From contig JAJFLL010000112.1 of NCBI GenBank assembly GCA_021772695.1, positions 1 to 14,192 of the forward strand: a stretch of 14,192 bases of DNA. Direction: 5' to 3'. This DNA is from Deltaproteobacteria bacterium (GTDB lineage Bacteria > UBA10199 > DSSB01). The position numbers and the translations under genes are program-made. Shown here piece after piece: positions 8,331 through 14,192 of this stretch (position 1 is the stretch's first letter; every line of letters starts with the position of its first letter). The notes under the pieces were generated by a model. The model was given only the letters and a program-made list of their open reading frames with translations, was not told the DNA's origin and did no database searches.

Positions 8331-8350
8331 GCTCCACCCCCTAGTGGAGC
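8331..8350 (-). promoter_or_regulatory. Hairpin overlapping the ribosome-binding site of the 2203-aa gene
   Basis: GCTCCAC and GTGGAGC form a perfect 7-bp stem around a 6-nt loop (TAGGGG on the minus strand), ending 9 nt before the ATG. The 3' arm contains the GGAG taken as the Shine-Dalgarno. No T-run follows on the minus strand, so it is not an intrinsic terminator there. A translational control element is possible; the pairing itself is seen, its effect is inferred. It does not match any riboswitch consensus I recognise. Confidence 0.4.
8332..8335 (-). promoter_or_regulatory. Shine-Dalgarno of the 2203-aa gene, inside a hairpin arm
   Basis: On the minus strand GGAG lies 10 nt upstream of the ATG at 8321, with a G-rich run just before it. 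It sits inside the 3' arm of a perfect inverted repeat (8331-8337 with 8344-8350), so the site would be hidden when the hairpin forms. It supports the chosen start, together with the in-frame TAA directly upstream. Confidence 0.5.
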
Positions 8351-8381
8351 CTTTTGCGAGTACCGAATACATACGAAAGCT

Positions 8382-8418
8382 AAAAACCACCGGACTCGCG
8401 TCCTCGATTTATCGGTGG
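8382..8418 (-). terminator. Likely rho-independent terminator of the upstream giant gene
   Basis: On the minus strand CCACCG (8418-8413) pairs perfectly with CGGTGG (8392-8387), followed at once by TTTTT (8386-8382). The 20-nt interior can fold into an inner hairpin with a GCGA tetraloop. The structure begins about 63 nt after the stop of the 1902+ aa gene and ends about 60 nt before the ATG of the 2203-aa gene. It would reduce read-through between the two giant genes, implying that the downstream gene has its own promoter; I see no convincing -35/-10 pair. Confidence 0.55.
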
Positions 8419-8481
8419 GTCCCCCTTGAAGTTGCTTCCAGGAGGAAATCCAATAAATTCAAGCATATTAATTACTTACCA

Positions 8482-11400
8482 TTAAAGACCCATTTCACCT
8501 AAGGCCAGGCCCACATGCCGGTAAGTCAAAATTCCTTCAAAAAAAGCGTCGATTTCTGGATCGGTATTGTGACTTCTGGCGTTTTCTATATCCCTGGCAC
8601 TTTTATCGGTCAGTTTCATGGTCTTTAATAATCCATTGTACTCAAATATAACGCTGGCCACCCGATCCATATGACTTGGCTTCATGGTGGCCTCGCCGGC
8701 GTTAATGGAAAAACGCACCAGATCCCCATGGATAAATTCATCACCAGCCTTTTCCTTTTCCCTGTATTCCCGACGCAGGGCCTCTTGAACCCGAGACGCC
8801 GCTTCTTGCTTGATGCGACTAATATTGGGATCGGAGCTGGCTTCCTTGGCAACCTGCTTGGGAGTTGCCAGCTTGGCGGTGGCCAAGGCATCATCGATTA
8901 AGAAATCGATGTCTTTCACATCTAGATCTTGAATTTCTTCTTCAGCTTCAGGTTTTTTCTTTTCCGCCTCTGCTTCGACCTTTGGCTCCTTGGGCTTTGG
9001 CCTTGGCAACGGAAGCGTTCTTTTGTGCTTGGCTGGCTTCGCAGCGGTTTCTTGAGGGGCGGCTGCTTCAGGTGTTGGGTCTACGGTTGGTTTCTTTTCT
9101 GTCACCGGTTCAGCGGACTCGGGTCCTTTTGATTCAGTCGGTTCCACCTTCTCTGCAGGTTCCGGAGCGGCCTTGGGCTTAGACTTTGTGGTCGTCTCTT
9201 TATCTTCCTTTGGGTCGACCTTTTCACTCTTACGAAATCGTTTTAGCGAAATCTCCGGCATCTTGGCCCACCGCGGCTTAATGAAAGTGGAGGGTACCGA
9301 TCCTGATACCGTTTGCCAAAAGGAAGGTAATCCGTTGCGGTACTCTAGGCCCTGAAGAAATTCGCTGAATTTTTTAACATGGGTGATATTTAATTCTTTG
9401 ACGCCGTGTTCTGCCCAAGGCAACTCGCGAATTTTTTTCAGATGGACCTCGGCTGCTTCCATTTTTCCGCCGTGGCCGGCTCGGAAGGAATAGCGAATTT
9501 CTAAGTCCAATTTACCTTCTGCATTTGCTTTAAAGATATATTCCGAAGCCCCCCAAGGGTGCATGACCAGGGTACGGATCTCATTGGGATCCGTCTTCGT
9601 GGTTCGAAGGTTCGATGGCGTAGCTAGCCGTTGTTTGGCCTTGGGTACCATCTCAAGAAGTGCTTCAGGGCTATGAAAAACATCGACCACGGTAGATTTT
9701 TCTCCGGGCTTCTTGGCCCCAGTCTTGACCAAGGGCCAACCATCAGTGGGCTCACCGCGGACCAAATACCATTCCGGTCGTCCTCGAGAATTGGTGCTTT
9801 CAACCAAAGTCATAGATTCGGCAAGTCCCGCTCGGCCAAATAAAGTGACAATCTCAAAACCCTGGCCGGCCGAAGCCATCTCGCGAGAACCTAAGGGGCC
9901 GAAGTAGGCATTTAATAAAGCCTGCTGACGTTTAGCTCGGGGCCCCTGCAAATGACCTTTTAGGAATAGCACCTTAATTTCAGGAGACATCTGGTCAATC
10001 TTACTGCGAAGAATTCTTTGGGCCTGCTCGTAGGTTTCGGCCTGACGCAAATCGATATGCCGCTTGACCAATTGTTGCAACACATGGCCTTCATTGGGAT
10101 CCACCTTGGATTCGGTCGATAAATCTCTGAGTTTCTGCCGCAGGCCCAGCGTGCCCGATTCCAGCTCGCCCTTCGTCACTCCATCGATCCATGCCTCCAT
10201 TGAGAGCCCATCGATTTCTTTAAAGGGACTTTTGGCCAATACACTTAAAACTTCTTCTTTAGAGGGGCTTACTGCCAGGCGCCTCATCAAACCTTTAGCC
10301 AAGGTGCCGATGAAATATTCCTTTTGAATGCCATGCACCTCAGAACCCTCAGGCAGATCTTTGAGGAGAAATCTTTCTCGGATCAAGCCCAGGTGATAAA
10401 ACTCATTGACCTCTTGCACCATCAATCGTTCCACATTGGAACGCAGGTTCAAGGCATTGGGTAGGGAATCTAGAGAGCGATTGGCACTCATGGTTTCGCC
10501 GATCCAACGAGCGAGAATGGGGCCGCCTTCACCGGAAACCTTATCGAGGGATTTCATCAGGCTGCTAAAATCTTTGGCCCCGTCCAGTTTACGGGACAAG
10601 GTCAACTGTTCCTCTTTGGGCAGTTTGGCCAATTGTTCTAAGAGCGGAATATAATCGGGTGGAGTAAAGGGTGTGCTAGGTTGAACCAATATTTCAGTCG
10701 TTAAAACATTTTTTTCAGAAATGGGTGTCCAGGTCTCGGACTGTAGTGCCTTATCGCCGACAAATAATTCTTTTCCTTCGACCACCACCTTGCGATTGTC
10801 ACGAATTTCTAAAAGTTCACCATTGCGCCGAAACTCTATGGCCGCCACATCGGAAAACCCCAGCTCTTCTTGCAAGACTTTGCGAAATTTCGTTTCATTA
10901 AAATCTGTTTTTCCCTCAGACAAGGTTCGCTTTTGATGAAGGATCCCTTCCTTAACCAAATCTAAACCTTGCTTGGCCGTTTTGACGGTAGCAGCGTCCA
11001 CTAATTGGGGCACACCCTTATCGACTTTACTGGTCCTCAACTTGGCCGTATCGATTTTCATCTGGTTACCAAATTTGAGATCGGCAATACGCTGCTGGTA
11101 GCGCCCACCGGTGGCCGAGTTGATCATGCCAAACATGGCCATGGCCTGAACATACATGATGACCGTATCAGCCATTTGCCCTTCCCAACCTTGGGGATTC
11201 TTCTGGGCCAGCCCGGCCATTTGGGCCACATAATGGGAGCCGTACATACTGCCGATCCCGGCACCATGGTTGAAAATGCCGCTAACCCGCTGACCGGCCT
11301 TTGTTAGGGTAGGCACAGTTCCATTGGCTAAGGGGGATCCCACTCGAATGCGTCCGGCAGGACTGAGGGCGGTGCTGAGTTCACCGGCCTTCACGGGGCC

Positions 11401-14192
11401 GCCCGCCCATTTGCCCAAACGACCCGTGGCCAATAGTTTTTGACTGAGCATGCCGGCACCGGCATGTCCCACGCGCAAGGCGCCGAAGGTCAAGACACTG
11501 GCGCCCACATCTTTAAAATAATGATCCCATTGATGGGCCGAACCGTAGAAGGAAGATTCGCCAACCTTCATGGCCGTGGTGAAGGCCGCACCTTCGGCCA
11601 CCAAGCCACCGGCCACCATCAAACGATTGCTCCAAATCAAGGTCTTGCCACTCAGCCCGGCACGACCGACGAGACTTAAGCCCATGGATTCGGCCACGGG
11701 ACCGAGGTATCCGGCCAAGGCCATGGCGGCCAGGGTGGTGGGCTTGGTCAACTCTTCCATGATCACCGGGCTCATATATTCGAGCTTGGTACCGAGGTCG
11801 GCACGTCCTTCTGAGAAGGCCAAAAACTTGACTAGGTCCTGACCGGTAGTATCTTCGGGACCCATCTGAGCCAATTGTTTTTCTTGATCGGCTTTTTCAA
11901 CACCCGGCGCAAAACGCACCGCTTCATGGGGAGTGGCGGTAACCAATTGCCCCATGGCCAACCGTGAGCCCAACTGCTGCACCGACTCGAGGTATTTTAC
12001 TTCGGCGAATTCCGGCGCTTGGGCCAAGGCTTCCATCGCCTTTTTAAAGACTTGAGGGTCTTGAGTTTCACCCATGGTTAAGATATTTTTCTTAGTGGCT
12101 TCACTCAGCCCTTCGGTTTTCGCCAAGGTTTCAGCCAATTCTTTGCGCTTCGCTGCATCGGAATTTTGGCCCAACATCACCACTTGGGCGACGATACCTG
12201 CATTGCTTTTGATCCGGTTGAAAAACTTGTCATAGGCTTCGCGGCGTTCGAAGGGGTTCAGGATTTTGGCAAAGGCACCCGCTTCTTTTAGAGTGGGGCT
12301 TTGGAGGATATCTTCCCGCACCTTCTTCATGGCCCCATAGAGTCGCTCTAAATTTTCTAAAGTAGCTGTTTGTTCGGCGGTGGGTTCCGACCACTTCTCT
12401 TTTAATTCTTGAATTTCGGCATCGAGGGATGCGTCTGTTATCGACCGGATAATTTCTATGGGATCGTCGTGAGGCCTGGAGGCAGCCAGAAACTTGGCTT
12501 TTTCCATCAATTCACGATGAGCTGCTTGTTCTATCCCACCATCGGCCTGCACCGCTTTCATGGCCGCCTGTCGCTCGGCGAGAATATCGGGCTCCATAAC
12601 CTGGACCAACAGGGCCATATTGGCGGCCATCATGTTTTGCCGCGGTCCACCGAGAAAGAAATGGGATAATAACAGAGCCCCTTCCGCTCCGGCTTGTTCG
12701 GGAAAACCCGACTGCTGCATAAACTCGACAAGTTCAGCCACTTGAGGGGCCATTTCCGGAATTTGGGAAAACTCTGTTAGAATTTTTCCATAGGCTTGGT
12801 GCCGTTCGGCTACTGTAGGCAATTGATTGGCAGCGAGGATCTTCTTGGCCCGGGGGTCGTTGAGGATTCCCGCTTTCACCTGAAGCTGGGCTTCATCGGT
12901 AATCTTTAAACCATTTAGAATGGCTTCAATACTTTGATCCGGCTGAGCGGCCATGGCCTGAAAGGCTTGCTCAAATAACTGATCACCAGCGGCCACGGTC
13001 ATAAGCAAGGCTGCATACTGGGGATTTTCGGCCACCATTTGCGTCTGAATTTGCTGTAGGTTATCCCCGTAGGTTTTAAAGATATTTTCCTGCAGGCTTT
13101 GTGCCTCAGCCTCGGGTAATTGTGACATGGCCACGGGATCGGTGAGTAATTGCAGCCACTTTTCTTTTTCGCCCACCTGGGCCTGAAATTTTTCTGCTAG
13201 TTTTGTCTTAAATTCGTCACCGGAAAACTTTTCAATGACCTCTAGACCAGCCAATGATGCAGTTAGCGGCATTTTTTTGATAGCCACAAATTGGGCCAGA
13301 TAGGCGGCGGCGCCCCCTAATTTAGCCTCCATCAAATCGGAGCGGGCGAAATTGAAATAATCCTTGGCTTGAATTTCCTGATCAGTCTCTTCGGCAATGC
13401 TATTGGCCGCCTTAAATGTCGGGTCTTTTAAAATTTTTTCCCGAAACTTAAGCTCCGATTCATTGAGATCGGATAAACCTCTTAGCACTGCAAAAGGATT
13501 AGCATCGGGATAGATCTCGGAGCGCTTTTGGGCCTTGGCGAATAGCCCCTCGGCCAGAATCGTGGCCGCTTTGCCGTCAAAGTCCTCGCCACCGATCCAT
13601 TTGGTGGCAGCATGCTCTTGCAACTGAATCTTATTGGCCACCATCTTCGACATGAGGGTCAATCCCTCAGCATTCAATTGCTTGCGTAAAATAGGCTGCA
13701 GGGTGGCATCAAATATTTCTTTGATCCTCGATGATTTAAAACCATCGGTTTGCTTTATGGCTTCGTCAGTAAGTCCGGAATATAAGGCGCTCATGATATT
13801 GCTCATGAGAATCTGATCTGGATTTTGTGCGGATGGGTCGCCGGCCTGGCCGTTACCCTCGGGTCCACCCACGATGGCCGTCAAATCTTTAAAGGCCGAG
13901 TTCACATCGTCGTACTGAAAGGACGATAGAGCCCGCAGGTAGCGCACTCGAAACTTTGGGTCGATGCCAGGCTGATATAAAAACGGTGTTAATTTATCTT
14001 GAATTTCTTTGAGGGCCCGCAGGCTTTGGCTCTTCTCTTCAGTAAGCCCGGCATCGGCAATTTCTAATAAGGGTTTTTGCCCCGGTCGCTCCATCAAATG
14101 AGGAGCCACCATGGGAATGACACCTTTGATCCAACTCTGCGTTATGGGATCGTCGGTAGTAGGAAATTTGGCATCACCTAAACTCGATTGGA
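8482..14192 (-). CDS. Giant helical protein of unknown function (1902 codons visible), 5'-truncated
   Basis: Not a recognised family. The frame stays open through 14192; the residues before the ATG at 14112 (FPTTDDPITQSWIKGVIP) read as ordinary coding sequence, so the start is outside the window. Numbered from that Met: 1-775 is almost wholly alpha-helical and contains recurring units with an IL-x-(D/S)P motif; 777-1010 is the hydrophobic core with ALRVGH (878-883) and FNHGAGIGSM (947-956), shared with the 2203-aa protein; 1010-1410 is mainly helical with a small beta patch (LLEIRDNRKVVVEGKELFVG); about 1415-1560 is beta-richer (FEIVTLFGRAG, PEWYLVRGEP, KLDLEIRYSFRAGHGG); about 1627-1733 is a Lys/Glu/Pro-rich linker; the rest is a helical C-terminal domain ending LGEMGL. 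No catalytic motif, lipobox or clear transmembrane hairpin was recognised outside the core. It lies 160 bp upstream of its paralogue on the same strand. A structural, scaffold or membrane-active role is possible. Confidence 0.9.
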   Translation of the reverse strand, partial: QSSLGDAKFPTTDDPITQSWIKGVIPMVAPHLMERPGQKPLLEIADAGLTEEKSQSLRALKEIQDKLTPFLYQPGIDPKFRVRYLRALSSFQYDDVNSAFKDLTAIVGGPEGNGQAGDPSAQNPDQILMSNIMSALYSGLTDEAIKQTDGFKSSRIKEIFDATLQPILRKQLNAEGLTLMSKMVANKIQLQEHAATKWIGGEDFDGKAATILAEGLFAKAQKRSEIYPDANPFAVLRGLSDLNESELKFREKILKDPTFKAANSIAEETDQEIQAKDYFNFARSDLMEAKLGGAAAYLAQFVAIKKMPLTASLAGLEVIEKFSGDEFKTKLAEKFQAQVGEKEKWLQLLTDPVAMSQLPEAEAQSLQENIFKTYGDNLQQIQTQMVAENPQYAALLMTVAAGDQLFEQAFQAMAAQPDQSIEAILNGLKITDEAQLQVKAGILNDPRAKKILAANQLPTVAERHQAYGKILTEFSQIPEMAPQVAELVEFMQQSGFPEQAGAEGALLLSHFFLGGPRQNMMAANMALLVQVMEPDILAERQAAMKAVQADGGIEQAAHRELMEKAKFLAASRPHDDPIEIIRSITDASLDAEIQELKEKWSEPTAEQTATLENLERLYGAMKKVREDILQSPTLKEAGAFAKILNPFERREAYDKFFNRIKSNAGIVAQVVMLGQNSDAAKRKELAETLAKTEGLSEATKKNILTMGETQDPQVFKKAMEALAQAPEFAEVKYLESVQQLGSRLAMGQLVTATPHEAVRFAPGVEKADQEKQLAQMGPEDTTGQDLVKFLAFSEGRADLGTKLEYMSPVIMEELTKPTTLAAMALAGYLGPVAESMGLSLVGRAGLSGKTLIWSNRLMVAGGLVAEGAAFTTAMKVGESSFYGSAHQWDHYFKDVGASVLTFGALRVGHAGAGMLSQKLLATGRLGKWAGGPVKAGELSTALSPAGRIRVGSPLANGTVPTLTKAGQRVSGIFNHGAGIGSMYGSHYVAQMAGLAQKNPQGWEGQMADTVIMYVQAMAMFGMINSATGGRYQQRIADLKFGNQMKIDTAKLRTSKVDKGVPQLVDAATVKTAKQGLDLVKEGILHQKRTLSEGKTDFNETKFRKVLQEELGFSDVAAIEFRRNGELLEIRDNRKVVVEGKELFVGDKALQSETWTPISEKNVLTTEILVQPSTPFTPPDYIPLLEQLAKLPKEEQLTLSRKLDGAKDFSSLMKSLDKVSGEGGPILARWIGETMSANRSLDSLPNALNLRSNVERLMVQEVNEFYHLGLIRERFLLKDLPEGSEVHGIQKEYFIGTLAKGLMRRLAVSPSKEEVLSVLAKSPFKEIDGLSMEAWIDGVTKGELESGTLGLRQKLRDLSTESKVDPNEGHVLQQLVKRHIDLRQAETYEQAQRILRSKIDQMSPEIKVLFLKGHLQGPRAKRQQALLNAYFGPLGSREMASAGQGFEIVTLFGRAGLAESMTLVESTNSRGRPEWYLVRGEPTDGWPLVKTGAKKPGEKSTVVDVFHSPEALLEMVPKAKQRLATPSNLRTTKTDPNEIRTLVMHPWGASEYIFKANAEGKLDLEIRYSFRAGHGGKMEAAEVHLKKIRELPWAEHGVKELNITHVKKFSEFLQGLEYRNGLPSFWQTVSGSVPSTFIKPRWAKMPEISLKRFRKSEKVDPKEDKETTTKSKPKAAPEPAEKVEPTESKGPESAEPVTEKKPTVDPTPEAAAPQETAAKPAKHKRTLPLPRPKPKEPKVEAEAEKKKPEAEEEIQDLDVKDIDFLIDDALATAKLATPKQVAKEASSDPNISRIKQEAASRVQEALRREYREKEKAGDEFIHGDLVRFSINAGEATMKPSHMDRVASVIFEYNGLLKTMKLTDKSARDIENARSHNTDPEIDAFFEGILTYRHVGLALGEMGL
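8915..9235 (-). other. Charged Lys/Glu/Pro-rich linker of the 1902+ aa protein
   Basis: About 107 residues dominated by Lys, Glu, Pro, Ala and Thr (e.g. KPKAAPEPAEKVEP, PLPRPKPKEPKVEAEAEKKK), very probably disordered. It joins the beta-richer region to the C-terminal helical domain. It occupies roughly the place that the acidic linker and Pro-rich spacers hold in the paralogue, but with a different composition. Confidence 0.65.
11083..11784 (-). other. Hydrophobic Gly/Ala-rich core domain of the 1902+ aa protein (LRVGH/NHGAGI core)
   Basis: Residues about 777-1010 counted from the Met at 14112. Landmarks match the paralogue in order: MSPVIM, MALAGYLGPVAESMGL, MVAGGLVAEGAAFTTAM, a Trp, FGALRVGH, a variable stretch, FNHGAGIGSMYGS, GWEGQMAD, YVQAMAMFGM and TGGRYQQR. 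This copy has a short insertion (around RAGLSGKTLIWSNR) relative to the other. Function is unknown; long hydrophobic small-residue segments make membrane association possible. Confidence 0.75.
12211..13509 (-). repeat. Divergent helical repeat units in the N-terminal half of the 1902+ aa protein
   Basis: At least three units recur, with starts about 160-190 residues apart. Each begins with a P-x(3)-I/F-x(2)-(I/L)L/R type helix: PDANPFAVLRGL (202), PDQSIEAILNGL (391), HDDPIEIIRSIT (548). A second helix and an IL-x-(D/S)P motif follow: KILKDPTFKAA, GILNDPRAKKI, DILQSPTLKEA. In two copies an ERRxAY-like helix comes next (AERHQAYGKIL, FERREAYDKFF). A related stretch occurs before the core of the 2203-aa protein (HPDGEPMELLRAAGAL, residue 522). 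Similarity is weak and eye-aligned; an alpha-solenoid is the simplest reading. Confidence 0.5.

Noticed and set aside
8380..8466. 28-codon minus-strand open frame in the gap between the giant genes
   Set aside because: It has no good ribosome-binding site, runs through the terminator stem and ends in its T-run; most likely chance.
8322..8481. Riboswitch (cyclic-di-GMP or TPP type) suggested by the GC-rich stems and CGCAAAAGG-like sequence
   Set aside because: The conserved core sequences of those riboswitches are not present; only a terminator-like stem and an RBS hairpin can be supported.
14110..14112. ATG at 14112 as the start of the upstream giant gene
   Set aside because: The same frame continues without a stop through 14192 with plausible coding sequence, so this Met is probably internal.
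1..14192. CRISPR array, tRNA/rRNA, insertion sequence or prophage
   Set aside because: No regularly spaced DNA repeats, no tRNA-like sequence, no transposase or integrase motifs and no terminal inverted repeats were seen.

Overview
The window holds three long genes and almost no non-coding DNA. The left end carries the 3' part of a rightward gene for a periplasmic TPR-type soluble lytic transglycosylase (1-1671). Facing it are two giant leftward genes, 1710-8321 (2203 aa, complete) and 8482-14192 (1902 codons visible, 5' end outside the window). No RNA gene, CRISPR array, transposase, integrase or phage gene was seen. The transglycosylase points to a Gram-negative host. The balanced base composition and the very large, low-complexity-linked orphan proteins would fit a deltaproteobacterial-grade lineage (Bdellovibrionota, Myxococcota or relatives), but the taxon is an inference that the window does not prove.

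The two giant proteins are the main content. I recognise no named family for either at full length, but they are related to each other. Both have a hydrophobic Gly/Ala-rich core of about 230 residues with the same landmarks in the same order: an SP-x-I entry, an AE, an E-x(3)-FT, LRVGH, a variable stretch, NHGAGI, then W-x-G, AM-x(2)-F-x-M and GG. In both, alpha-helical sequence precedes the core, and long helical and linker regions with a unique C-terminal domain follow it. I therefore read them as tandem paralogues that diverged strongly outside the core.

The 2203-aa protein is modular. It has three N-terminal units of about 135-140 residues (1-415), a helical region (415-620), the core (625-850), a second helical region (850-1090), two degenerate FHA-like beta domains (about 1094-1183 and 1272-1375), an acidic disordered linker with an internal duplication (1376-1587), three units of about 60 residues (1588-1802), a Pro-rich linker and a C-terminal domain of about 300 residues. 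The 1902+ aa protein has a long helical N-terminal half with at least three recurring units, the core, a mixed region, a charged Lys/Glu/Pro linker of about 105 residues, and a helical C-terminal domain.

The 160-bp gap between the giant genes has a likely intrinsic terminator for the upstream gene and a perfect 7-bp hairpin whose 3' arm contains the probable Shine-Dalgarno of the downstream gene. This suggests separate, possibly translationally controlled, expression. The 38-bp gap between the converging genes holds only a short stem and a T-run. No enzymatic motif was recognised in the giant proteins, so their function is open. A structural, surface or membrane-active role is possible but unproven.
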